From positions 1-52,003 of the IMG/VR virus record IMGVR_UViG_3300015360_000006: a stretch of DNA of 52,003 bases. One strand, 5' to 3'. Positions 42,034 through 48,972 of the stretch are shown piece by piece. Origin of the DNA: a virus. The notes under the pieces were generated by a model, which was not told where the DNA came from, made no database searches, and saw nothing but the letters and a program-made list of their open reading frames with translations. Positions within the stretch are counted from its first letter, which is position 1. The number at the start of each line of letters is the position of its first letter. The position numbers and the translations under genes are program-made.

Positions 42034-42341
42034 ACAAAGGGGACTGGCCCCTTCTCAAGGTCCCCATGCGGGACTTTGAGAAGGTACCAGAAGGTACCTA
42101 GTGCCGTGACTCCCACGGACAAGATCGGAGGTTAGCAATCAAAGGATGCTGACTTCTACGAGCCGCAATAACGGCTCGCAACCGATCATTGAAATCTAGG
42201 AATCGGAAGTCGGAAATGATGCCTTGCTTTCGTAGCAAGATACTTTTCGGCCGAACAATTCCGAAGTAGGTGAATGGATTTCCTTCTATGCCTAGCGTTC
42301 CCATGTCGGGAGCGCGGACATAGAACAAGGAAAAAAAAATC
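42034..42341 (+). other. Structured gene-free segment with serial hairpins
   Basis: These 308 nt hold no evident gene. Hairpins follow one another: a 15-bp stem with one G-T wobble near 42050-42085 (loop CATGC), GGTACC-AGAA-GGTACC near 42084-42099, CCGTG/CACGG, a 7-bp CGAGCCG/CGGCTCG near 42158-42179, and CTTGC/GCAAG. The left arm of a long inverted repeat is at 42270-42292. It reads like a folded RNA or leader of the next gene. Confidence 0.6.
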
Positions 42342-42838
42342 ATGAGCAAAAACACGGAAGAAACCACGGCAGAAGAAACCACGGCCGCGGCAGAAGTTCT
42401 GGCGAGCGCGGAAGTCCGTGCCCGGCAGGCTCTGCCCCGTTTCCAAACGGAAACGGCTCTGCTAGTTGGACAGAAAGATGACGCAACCAGTGTTCAAGTG
42501 GTGAAGGCAATCGATGCCTTGCGTAGTACACTGGCAAAGGCTGCTAGTCGGTGCGCAGAGTCGGGAACGCTTTCTACAAGCCAGAAAAGCAAAGCAGGAG
42601 AGCGGAAATCGTCCCTGAAAGGGGCGAAGAGCTCCGGAGAAGATTCGGTCCCGATGGCCATTCAGGCCACAGTCACCCTCTTTGGCAAGGTTGCCAAAGA
42701 GACCGGCGGAGAGATCGACCGGATTCGGTTAGACTCCGAGTCAGCGTTGGCAATTCGGATTCAAGATTGGATCCGCGGGTTTTAAACCCAACATTCTAAC
42801 CCGCCTGAAAGGGCGGGCATAGAAGGAAATCCATTCAC
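42270..42838. repeat. 23-bp perfect inverted repeat flanking a gene
   Basis: Bases 42270-42292 are the exact reverse complement of 42816-42838. They enclose one gene (42342-42785). No target-site duplication is visible outside the arms. It may be a long-range RNA stem that encloses the mRNA, or the ends of a small mobile cassette. Confidence 0.8.
42342..42785 (+). CDS. Low-complexity protein enclosed by inverted repeats
   Basis: This 147-residue protein begins MSKNTEETTAEETTAAAEV, is Ala/Thr/Glu-rich at the N-terminus, Ser/Lys-rich in the middle and ends in an ordered helix (IRLDSESALAIRIQDWIRGF). AAGGA upstream is a plausible ribosome site. The coding sequence itself contains hairpins, for example CCGTTTCC/GGAAACGG and an 11-bp stem CTCTTTGGCAA/TTGCCAAAGAG with a 2-nt loop near 42690-42713. 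Function unknown. Confidence 0.65.
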   Translation: MSKNTEETTAEETTAAAEVLASAEVRARQALPRFQTETALLVGQKDDATSVQVVKAIDALRSTLAKAASRCAESGTLSTSQKSKAGERKSSLKGAKSSGEDSVPMAIQATVTLFGKVAKETGGEIDRIRLDSESALAIRIQDWIRGF

Positions 42839-43105
42839 GGCGCGACAACGCAAAGTCTCCGGTTCTAGTCGCGCTTTAGAAATTCACCCTGACAAGGTGC
42901 AAGCGGAAACTCTGGGCAACGCGCCAAGAGGAAAAGCCGAAGTACTTCGGGCAACGCAGACAATATGCTATTCGCCCGGATGAAATCAGAAATGCAAGCT
43001 AAGGCTTGCAAGACTGGCTTTCCCCTTTAAGCGCATCAAATCTACCCCAGCGCGTTCTTTCTCAAGCACTTAGCCATATGCTAAGTGCTTGGGAAAGGAT
43101 ACGAA
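42786..43105 (+). ncRNA. Possible structured RNA: chain of hairpins between two genes
   Basis: This 320-nt gene-free segment has CCCGCC/GGCGGG (42800-42817), the right arm of the long inverted repeat (42816-42838), CACC/GGTG, palindromic CGAAGTACTTCG, GCAAGC/GCTTGC and a 12-bp stem CAAGCACTTAGC/GCTAAGTGCTTG (loop CATAT) just before the next gene's ribosome site. It is compatible with an ornate RNA or structured untranslated region. No known RNA family was recognised. Confidence 0.4.
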
Positions 43106-43312
43106 ATGACAGGCCATGAAGTGCTTGCCCGTCTTAGGGCAAGCGCGTCAATCGGCCGTCACGCTACGTTCAACCTTGAACGTAGCGTGACGGTCAGGGG
43201 CTTCGTACAGATTACGAAGCCTGTCAGTCGGCGAGCCGCCAAGTCGGTTGGCTCGCGCACCTTGACTCTCAAAGTCAAGAACTGGCAAATCACAGCCGCG
43301 CACTTTAACTAA
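43106..43312 (+). CDS. Small basic protein whose gene is full of hairpins
   Basis: This 68-residue basic protein begins MTGHEVLARLRAS. A good ribosome site (AAAGGA) lies about 7 nt before the ATG; a GTG seven codons upstream is less likely. The coding DNA contains five hairpins, including GCTTGCCC/GGGCAAGC and a perfect 18-bp stem with a 2-nt loop (about 43159-43196). The stop codon TAA lies in the loop of the terminator that follows. No family recognised. The structure density makes it uncertain whether RNA or protein is the main product. Confidence 0.6.
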   Translation: MTGHEVLARLRASASIGRHATFNLERSVTVRGFVQITKPVSRRAAKSVGSRTLTLKVKNWQITAAHFN

Positions 43313-43327
43313 GTGCGCGGTCTTTTT
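43296..43327 (+). terminator. Intrinsic terminator
   Basis: A perfect 10-bp stem (CCGCGCACTT / AAGTGCGCGG, loop TAACT) is followed by TCTTTTT. It overlaps the end of the small gene before it. Confidence 0.92.
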
Positions 43328-43379
43328 GCGTCCTTTCAAGTCTGCTCTCAAGTTTGAGGGCAGATAGGAAAGGAACAAA

Positions 43380-43856
43380 ATGCCCTCAAAAATCAGCACG
43401 TGGAACAATCAGCAAGGAAGCCGTGGGCGCTCGGCGCTCGCGGTGTTGGTGACTCCTGATGGAAATGTCCATCAGTTTCGTGGGGAATCGATTCCCCAAG
43501 TGTGTCACTCAGTGGTGACGGATCGCGAGAAGAAGGGCGCGTGGAGTAACTGCACGTTCGCCATCACGCATAATGACCAGACGAAATTTGTGTCGTGGCG
43601 GCAGGATTGGGACACCGGGCGCGACTGGCCCGGCTTGAGCTGGGAAACCAACATTGCGTGGCTTCAGGCGCTTGCACCGCAGGCAACCGAGGTCGGATTC
43701 CGGGCGTACATCGCACGGGAGCATCCCAAGGTTAGAACACGCTTGGACGAGTTCTATATCGCTGTAGGAGAGTTTGATCTTCCGGCGGTTCCGGTGATCC
43801 CAGAGATTCCCATGGAGATTCCGGCGGTCTCAGGATTCCGGAACACCGTCATGTAA
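43380..43856 (+). CDS. Hypothetical protein
   Basis: This 158-residue protein is Trp-rich (STWNNQQ, GAWSNC, DWPGLSWETNIAWL) with a Pro/Ile-repeat C-terminus (VPVIPEIPMEIPAV). AAAGGA precedes the ATG and a 10-bp hairpin with one wobble pair (about 43340-43361) lies just before it. Inside are CTGATGGA/TCCATCAG and the 16-bp palindrome GGGGAATCGATTCCCC. No family recognised. Confidence 0.68.
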   Translation: MPSKISTWNNQQGSRGRSALAVLVTPDGNVHQFRGESIPQVCHSVVTDREKKGAWSNCTFAITHNDQTKFVSWRQDWDTGRDWPGLSWETNIAWLQALAPQATEVGFRAYIAREHPKVRTRLDEFYIAVGEFDLPAVPVIPEIPMEIPAVSGFRNTVM

Positions 43857-43877
43857 AAAAAACAAACCAACAAACCA

Positions 43878-44076
43878 ATGACAGAACGGGAAGTAGTCCA
43901 AGCACTTGTCATCATGGGACGCGGCTTATAAGTCTATCGCCCGCAAAGCACCGCCTTTGCGAGCGGATGTTTTCAATGCATTCATCCACACGTACTATCC
44001 GGAACATGCTGAAAAGTTGGACTGGTACGACAATGCGGTCGCAGAGTTCGAAAACCCACTGAAAAGAAAGGAATAA
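43878..44076 (+). pseudogene. Small gene with apparent +1 frameshift
   Basis: From ATG 43878 a frame reads MTEREVVQALVIMGRGL and stops at 43929. The +1 frame, open from after a TAG at 43894, continues with DAAYKSIARKAPPLRADVFN and ends ENPLKRKE at 44076. Together they would make one protein of about 65 residues. Either a single G was inserted near 43915-43921, or the gene uses a programmed +1 shift, or the second part starts at TTG 43906. The A-rich AACAAACC leader before 43878 is like that of intact genes. Confidence 0.5.
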
Positions 44077-44077
44077 A

Positions 44078-44398
44078 ATGACAGATCAATGGACGCAGGA
44101 AGAAGCGGTGCAACTTTGCACCGAAATCGAGAAAATCTGCACCAAGTATGGGTGCCACGTGGCACTGACCGGTGGACTGCTGTACAAGGCCGGTCCACGG
44201 AAGGATTGCGACCTGCTATTCTACAGGATCAGGCAATGGGATGAAATTGACATGGAAGGTCTGTGGGCTGGACTGTCAATAATTAGAATCAAACAAACAA
44301 GCGGATTTGGTTGGTGCTACAAGGCAACGTACAGAGGGAAGAAGATTGACTTCTTCTTCCCAGAGGAAGAAGGAGAAGAATATGTCAAACATGAATGA
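44078..44398 (+). CDS. Nucleotidyltransferase-like small protein
   Basis: This 106-residue protein has VALTGGLLYKAGPRKDCDLLFYR at about residues 28-50, resembling the GG/GS and DxD core of minimal nucleotidyltransferases, and a later IDFFFPEE acidic strand. Such proteins transfer nucleotides to small molecules, RNA or proteins. The gene begins one base after the frameshifted gene. Assignment is weak because the fold is judged from one short motif. Confidence 0.5.
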   Translation: MTDQWTQEEAVQLCTEIEKICTKYGCHVALTGGLLYKAGPRKDCDLLFYRIRQWDEIDMEGLWAGLSIIRIKQTSGFGWCYKATYRGKKIDFFFPEEEGEEYVKHE

Positions 44399-44759
44399 AC
44401 AAAAAGAAAGCGTAGAATACCTGCGCGTCTACGCCCTCTTAGTCAACGCTCGCGAAAACTCACGAGAGGCCAACATCGCGCTCGCCAATTCCAATTGGAT
44501 GAGAAACGATTTGCAGAAAAGAATTGCCGAGCTCAAAACTTGTGCCGACAGTCTGCTGTCGGAATACCTACGCCTCTGTGAAATGTTAACCATGACTGAG
44601 GAACAGGTGAAAAAGGATAACAGCGCACACGTCGCCGCTCGAGCGATTGAAAACGATCTTCAAAAGAGAATTGCTGAGCTCACATCTTGTGATGAGAACG
44701 GCGAAAGCAACTACAACGACCACGAAGTGGAAAACGACAACAACAACAACAAAACATGA
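44382..44759 (+). CDS. Coiled-coil protein with internal repeat
   Basis: This 125-residue protein has two copies of NDLQKRIAEL (about residues 37-46 and 92-101) in a largely helical sequence and ends in an Asn-rich tail. AGGAGAAG precedes the ATG, inside the end of the preceding gene. A 7-bp hairpin (CCGACAG/CTGTCGG) lies in its coding part. It overlaps the next gene by ATGA. Confidence 0.65.
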   Translation: MSNMNEQKESVEYLRVYALLVNARENSREANIALANSNWMRNDLQKRIAELKTCADSLLSEYLRLCEMLTMTEEQVKKDNSAHVAARAIENDLQKRIAELTSCDENGESNYNDHEVENDNNNNKT

Positions 44760-45160
44760 GTAACGTAAACAACAAAGCGGAACGCGCCCATTGGGTGGCG
44801 CGTGAACTATTGACCGGTATTGAGAATGACGGTGACTTCGCAGGAATGGATGTCGCCACGGCGCTGGCAGGGCGCGAATGCCCTCCAAAGGAACACATCG
44901 TCGAACGCTTGATTTGGAACGCCGATTGGCGGGCCAAGCTCAAGGTCATCCGCGCCGACGCCCAAATGAGGGCACTGAATGCCGTGGATTACGCGTATAC
45001 TGCCCACGCTTCGCAACCTGCTGCGCAAATTTACGACGCGCTTGCGCTCGCGGTCAGAGAGGCTAATGACCTGCGTACGCAGGTTAGTAAGCTGCATTAT
45101 GCAGCAGCCCGACTTCCACCAAAAGAGAATACTCTTTTTTGGATCAACGCAAGAAAGTAA
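44756..45160 (+). CDS. Hypothetical protein
   Basis: This 134-residue protein is Ala-rich and helical (AERAHWVARELLTGI). Its start overlaps the preceding stop by ATGA and follows a CAACAACAACAACAAAAC leader. No motif recognised. Confidence 0.65.
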   Translation: MSNVNNKAERAHWVARELLTGIENDGDFAGMDVATALAGRECPPKEHIVERLIWNADWRAKLKVIRADAQMRALNAVDYAYTAHASQPAAQIYDALALAVREANDLRTQVSKLHYAAARLPPKENTLFWINARK

Positions 45161-45163
45161 CAC

Positions 45164-45580
45164 ATGAAATACAAAAATGTGGATATCCGAGACTTACTCC
45201 CAGACGAACGTCCAAGGCTGCCGGAGTGGATTAAGGTCAAGTGGATTGCAGCTTTAAGGAGTGGCACCTACGAGCAAGGCATGAAGTCATTGCGCAAAGA
45301 CACCGCTTATTGTTGCCTCGGAGTGTTATCCGAGTTGCAGGGGAGGTTATTGTGCCATAGAAACGGATGGATTGACGGAGATAACGCGCTCCGCGATGGG
45401 TCGTTGGCGACAGACAACCCGCTGAATGAAATCTTGAATTACTCTGGTATACTGGCGGTGACGGTTTACCTAACAGTAGAAGGCTCTGAGTTTGTGTCGC
45501 ATTGCACAAGTTTGGCAGCACTCAACGACGCAGGTGCAACCTTTGATGAGATCGCATGGGTGATCGACAACGTATTCTGA
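45164..45580 (+). CDS. Conserved phage hypothetical protein
   Basis: This 138-residue protein has a pattern common in many phages but without known role: VKWIAALRSGTYEQGMKSLR followed by CCLGVLSEL and a C-terminal LNDAGATFDEIAWVIDNV. It follows the previous gene by 3 nt. Confidence 0.75.
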   Translation: MKYKNVDIRDLLPDERPRLPEWIKVKWIAALRSGTYEQGMKSLRKDTAYCCLGVLSELQGRLLCHRNGWIDGDNALRDGSLATDNPLNEILNYSGILAVTVYLTVEGSEFVSHCTSLAALNDAGATFDEIAWVIDNVF

Positions 45581-45581
45581 T

Positions 45582-45923
45582 ATGAACAAAGAACAAGCAA
45601 TCATGCTCATAGCGCATGAAGACTCGGTGGAAATCGATGAGCTTACCACCAACTGGCAGGATTACGGTGACAATGTTGCCACGACGCATGTCAAAGGACG
45701 CGCGTGGGTACTGGTCAACGGAGCTGTCTCACGACTCGGTCACGGCTTCTACAAGAAGGCGTTCAAATGGGTTGAGCATCCTCTGAGTTTCGAGGATTGG
45801 TGTGTCGAATCGGATGTAGCGGATAACTGTGGATACAAGCGTCAGGCATTCATCGAATACCTGACCAGGTGCAACAACCCACCTAACAGAAAATGTGTTG
45901 ACATCTGGCGTGACCAACAATAA
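45582..45923 (+). CDS. Hypothetical protein
   Basis: This 113-residue protein has Trp and Cys residues spread along the C-terminal half (WVEHPLSFEDWCVESD). It begins one base after the preceding stop (TGA-T-ATG). No family recognised. Confidence 0.65.
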   Translation: MNKEQAIMLIAHEDSVEIDELTTNWQDYGDNVATTHVKGRAWVLVNGAVSRLGHGFYKKAFKWVEHPLSFEDWCVESDVADNCGYKRQAFIEYLTRCNNPPNRKCVDIWRDQQ

Positions 45924-45927
45924 CAAT

Positions 45928-46035
45928 ATGAACAACAACGACCACGACGACAACGACAATATTCGCATTGCATTAGACTGTATTGGGGTGATCCTTTTAT
46001 TCTGCGCCGCAATCATGTTCTTTGCTGTACCCTGA
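45928..46035 (+). CDS. 35-residue membrane protein (first of three)
   Basis: This frame begins MNNNDHDDNDNIRIALDCIG with an acidic N-terminus and one hydrophobic helix (about residues 15-34). An A-rich AATAACAAT leader precedes the ATG. It ends one base before the next ATG. Confidence 0.55.
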   Translation: MNNNDHDDNDNIRIALDCIGVILLFCAAIMFFAVP

Positions 46036-46036
46036 T

Positions 46037-46174
46037 ATGAAAAACTTTAACAAGGATCCAATATGGATCATCACTTTGATCATCATGCTTATGGGATGGG
46101 GCATTAGCATTCTCACTGTCATCGCTTGCGTAGGCGGTGCGGTTTATCTAATCAGGGAATTTATCCTCAAATGA
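46037..46174 (+). CDS. 45-residue membrane protein (second of three)
   Basis: This frame begins MKNFNKDPIWIITLIIMLMG and has a hydrophobic segment at about residues 9-38 that could span the membrane once or as a hairpin. It overlaps the next gene by ATGA. Confidence 0.58.
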   Translation: MKNFNKDPIWIITLIIMLMGWGISILTVIACVGGAVYLIREFILK

Positions 46175-46299
46175 AAGACGATCTCAACGACCCAATGAAT
46201 ATTTTTACAATCTTTGTCATGTTCATGGCAGGTGTCTCCATAGTTTTAGGAACCGTACTTGGTGTGCTCCTTCTAGTCATTGAAATTGTCAAAGGCTAG
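46171..46299 (+). CDS. 42-residue membrane protein (third of three)
   Basis: This frame begins MKDDLNDPMNIFTIFVMFMA, with a short acidic N-terminus and a hydrophobic helix (about residues 11-39), ending VKG. It is coupled to the second gene by ATGA. Confidence 0.58.
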   Translation: MKDDLNDPMNIFTIFVMFMAGVSIVLGTVLGVLLLVIEIVKG

Positions 46300-46463
46300 G
46301 CTTGTGGACTTGGGACGCGCTTCGCGCGACAACTGGAAAGTAAAGTTCGTGTGGTCTGGGCTGCGTGCGTGAGTCGTGGTGCGGCTTGCTTCGCGCTGTC
46401 GCGCTCGCGCCGCATGGAACTTATCAAGTAGCACTTATCAATGGAACTTAGCAGAAAGGAAAC
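46300..46463 (+). other. Gene-free segment with GC hairpins and short direct repeats
   Basis: Two GC-rich fold-backs occur (CGCG-CTT-CGCG near 46316, and TGCGGC/GCCGCA near 46380-46415 with GCGC pairs inside). Before the next gene, ACTTATCAA and ATGGAACTTA are each repeated twice (46413-46452), suggesting a small operator. No promoter was clear. Confidence 0.45.
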
Positions 46464-46763
46464 ATGACAAAAGAATATGTGTTAGTCATACTGGCTGGGC
46501 TGGTCAGAAATTATGCTCACCAAAAACTTCTCAATGGTAAATATACCGATGGCCGGACTCTACGTTACGCCGTGATCGGATCCTGCATCATTCTGGAGCA
46601 GGCACAGGCCCAGACGGTTCCAAAAACCGGTATCGCGGTCCGCAGCATGTACTTGATCGCTATGGTCACAGTATTCAGCGAGGAAATCGTGAACAAAGTG
46701 TCACAGGAGTTCGCACTTATCGTCGTGAGTATGGGATTGTTCGCTTTGAAAGAAAGTAAATGA
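46464..46763 (+). CDS. Hypothetical, possibly membrane-associated protein
   Basis: This 99-residue protein has hydrophobic segments at the N-terminus (YVLVILAGLV) and C-terminus (EFALIVVSMGLFAL). AAAGGAAAC precedes the ATG. No family recognised. Confidence 0.65.
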   Translation: MTKEYVLVILAGLVRNYAHQKLLNGKYTDGRTLRYAVIGSCIILEQAQAQTVPKTGIAVRSMYLIAMVTVFSEEIVNKVSQEFALIVVSMGLFALKESK

Positions 46764-46764
46764 G

Positions 46765-46941
46765 ATGAAGTACTTAGATCCAAGGGTGGGCGAGGAGCCC
46801 AAAGTCCGCACAGATGCGCATCAAATGGTCGCCAAGGCCATGCGCTCGTGGGCCGCACGGCGCGCCGCCGCCGGCCGACCACTCACAACCGATGGCCCGC
46901 GCCGCTCGCGCGGTGTCAACTATAGGAGAAGCTCCAAATGA
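46765..46941 (+). CDS. 58-residue basic protein
   Basis: This Arg/Ala-rich protein begins MKYLDPRVGEEPKVRTDAHQ and ends GVNYRRSSK. It begins one base after the preceding TGA and overlaps the next gene by ATGA, with that gene's ribosome site (AGGAG, 46924) inside it. The basic charge could suit DNA or RNA contact. Confidence 0.62.
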   Translation: MKYLDPRVGEEPKVRTDAHQMVAKAMRSWAARRAAAGRPLTTDGPRRSRGVNYRRSSK

Positions 46942-47150
46942 GTGACGAATGGAGTCCACGCGTAGGTGCAGCGCAGGCCGCCGCACTGGGTGCAATGCAC
47001 TCGGCACTGCGCATTGCCGCAACCACGGGCCGCACCACCGGCCCGGAGTTCGATCGTGTCAGCGCACTGGTGCGTGAGCGAGACGACATTATACTGGATG
47101 AAAGTGAGTTGACACCCGAATGTCTCGGGCAATTGGCTGGCGGTAATTGA
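46938..47150 (+). CDS. Small Ala-rich hypothetical protein
   Basis: This 70-residue protein is Ala-rich and helical (AAQAAALGAMHSALRIAA). AGGAG lies 10 nt before the ATG. It is the last gene before the sigma-54-like promoter at 47177. Confidence 0.65.
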   Translation: MSDEWSPRVGAAQAAALGAMHSALRIAATTGRTTGPEFDRVSALVRERDDIILDESELTPECLGQLAGGN

Positions 47151-47176
47151 TAGAGTAGTCTGCTCCCATACAGGCT

Positions 47177-47192
47177 TGGCACGCACATAGCT
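47177..47192 (+). promoter_or_regulatory. Candidate sigma-54 promoter of the gene at 47266
   Basis: TGGCACGCACATAGCT has a perfect TGGCACG -24 box and GC exactly 10 bases after GG; the -12 box is TAGCT. Predicted start about 47203, giving a 63-nt leader that holds the 12-bp palindrome TTCAAGCTTGAA and an ACAAC/GTTGT stem. Confidence 0.75.
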
Positions 47193-47265
47193 CAGCGTGT
47201 GTTCAAGCTTGAAGGGGTTAGACAACACGACGTTGTATTCCCGACAAACACTAAAAGATAAATAA

Positions 47266-48000
47266 ATGAGTAACAAGGTTAAAGACAAGGTTCAGACGAC
47301 GGTCAGCCCCGTCCTTGACGACAACGGGCAGCCGTTGTTCATCAGCATCGGCGCGGCGCGGCTCCCCATGCTGGAGTACCACACGCCCGAGCACACCACG
47401 GTGTCGGGCGGCGTGACGAAGACGGCCGCCGCAAAGACCCTGTTCCGTGCGTCCATTCCAACGGTCGACTCGGTCCTCGCGCTCGTGGTGGCGGCGATCG
47501 CTGCTTGCGAAAACGATTCTGACCGTCTCGTTTTGACGGAGCGGATCTTTGGTCCGTGGCTCGCCACGGCCAGCGACCGGGCCTACGTGCCCGACCCCGT
47601 CAACATTGGCGAGACCCAGTGGTCCGAAGAGGCGATGGCGAAGGACCTGTCTTCGCCGCGCACCACCCGGAAGGCCGGGACCAGCATCGAAGACCTGCGC
47701 GCTGCGCACAACGATCTGAACAACCAGATCATCCCGTTGCTGGAGTTCCGTCTCCAGATGGGTGCCGGCGAGCCCATCGACTGGGACGCGGTGAGTTCCG
47801 CGGTTGGTCGTCACATTCGCGAGGAAGATGCACTCGTCGAGTATCTCATCACCCTCCGCGGCCAGCTGAAGGCCGTGAAGTGGGCCATCGCGGCTCGCGA
47901 GGAGACCCTCCAGAAGGCGGCCAAGACTCGCAGTGCGAAGGCCAAGCGCGCACCGGTCGAGGCCGTCGCCGACGCGACTGCCGAAGCAGTCCAAGCGTAA
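47266..48000 (+). CDS. Probably highly expressed protein of unknown function
   Basis: This 244-residue protein is unrecognised. Codon use is strongly biased to C/G at third positions, unlike its neighbours but like the capsid and SSB genes, pointing to high expression. Residues 1-60 are strand-rich, the centre is helical, and the last 30 are a Lys/Ala-rich tail (AKAKRAPVEAVADATAEAVQA) reminiscent of histone-like or DNA-binding tails. It has its own candidate sigma-54 promoter and terminator, so it is a single-gene unit. Confidence 0.8.
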   Translation: MSNKVKDKVQTTVSPVLDDNGQPLFISIGAARLPMLEYHTPEHTTVSGGVTKTAAAKTLFRASIPTVDSVLALVVAAIAACENDSDRLVLTERIFGPWLATASDRAYVPDPVNIGETQWSEEAMAKDLSSPRTTRKAGTSIEDLRAAHNDLNNQIIPLLEFRLQMGAGEPIDWDAVSSAVGRHIREEDALVEYLITLRGQLKAVKWAIAAREETLQKAAKTRSAKAKRAPVEAVADATAEAVQA

Positions 48001-48016
48001 GGCGTAGTCAAACGGA

Positions 48017-48050
48017 GCCCGTTGCTCACAAGGCAGCGGGCTTAACTTTG
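48017..48050 (+). terminator. Terminator after the 47266 gene
   Basis: A 9-bp stem with one G-U pair (GCCCGTTGC 48017-48025 with GCAGCGGGC 48033-48041) is followed by TTAACTTTG. The tail is moderately T-rich. Confidence 0.7.
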
Positions 48051-48091
48051 CCTATGACAAAACCGTTTAAACTGTAACGACCATTACAGAT

Positions 48092-48670
48092 ATGATCTCC
48101 TTAACACCCCATGAATTAGGCGACCTGTTATTCTTCACCGACGACATGTCGCTGGACGAGCCGCGCGCATGGGCAATGCGCCACATCACGGACTTTCACA
48201 GCAGTGAGTGCCGTGTAATATCAGCGGCGCTTGCGCTGGCAGTCAAAGATGCGGATCCAAATGCTGACATCTTGTATGTGCAGGTAGCGGGGCCGGAGAA
48301 TAAGTTCTACATTCTCTGGCGCGCGCCGGACTGGAAGCGCTCGCGGCACCGCGCGTTCATGTTGCGCACTAGATTGGGCGCAGATCGCGCGGCATCTAAT
48401 GCGTTGCGTGAGTACACGCAGGAAGAGCTGGCCTATCGCAAGATTTGCGCAGACTGGTTGGCGCGTGTTGCCTCGGAGTTCTGCACTCTGGCGCCCGGTT
48501 ACAAGATCTCATGGACGCGCGACTCCATGCTAAAGCTGGCCTCGAAAGCCAACTATGATCTGACGCGTCTCTTCGACGTGCTAATCGACATGCTGGATGA
48601 AGACCTTCTGCGACAAGTGTGGGTCGCAGCACCTTACAGAAAAACAAACAAAGATAAATCAAATGAATAA
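48092..48670 (+). CDS. Hypothetical protein
   Basis: This 192-residue protein has an aromatic and charged middle (NKFYILWRAPDWKRSRHRAF) and a helical C-terminus. It overlaps the next gene by 8 bp (ATGAATAA). No family recognised. Confidence 0.7.
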   Translation: MISLTPHELGDLLFFTDDMSLDEPRAWAMRHITDFHSSECRVISAALALAVKDADPNADILYVQVAGPENKFYILWRAPDWKRSRHRAFMLRTRLGADRAASNALREYTQEELAYRKICADWLARVASEFCTLAPGYKISWTRDSMLKLASKANYDLTRLFDVLIDMLDEDLLRQVWVAAPYRKTNKDKSNE

Positions 48671-48971
48671 GAAAACAAAGAAAATGTTGGCAGCATACTC
48701 AAAGTCTTGCGCCAAGCTCGAAGCACTGAGTGTCAGGTGTGCTAAGTTTATGGAGTTATACAACTCTAAGAATACCGAACATGAAGCCATGGTCGAGAAG
48801 TTCCGCGCACAACTTAGCAAGAAGCGCGCGCCGCTGAACTTGAAAGTCTCGAATGCAGGCCGAGTCTGCAAAGTGATGGAGGAGGAATGCCGCGCCATGC
48901 GTGTTGTCATGTTCCATACAGTGGATCCAGTTGACAAGGCATGCCTCTACGAACACCTGATGAAGGACTAA
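48663..48971 (+). CDS. Basic helical protein
   Basis: This 102-residue protein is Lys/Arg-rich and mostly helical, starting MNKKTKKMLAAYSKSCAKLE. The start is set by its ATGAATAA overlap and an AAACAAACAAAG leader. It lies just before the helicase. Confidence 0.68.
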   Translation: MNKKTKKMLAAYSKSCAKLEALSVRCAKFMELYNSKNTEHEAMVEKFRAQLSKKRAPLNLKVSNAGRVCKVMEEECRAMRVVMFHTVDPVDKACLYEHLMKD

Positions 48972-48972
48972 C

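Noticed and set aside
44586-44949. Minus-strand frames opposite the Asn-rich gene end
   Set aside because: Val/Phe/Cys runs arise from the complement of CAA/GAC repeats; no start signals.
48052-48079. Seven-codon frame MTKPFKL before the 48092 gene as a leader peptide
   Set aside because: It follows a terminator and has no repeated regulatory codon or attenuator structure after it.
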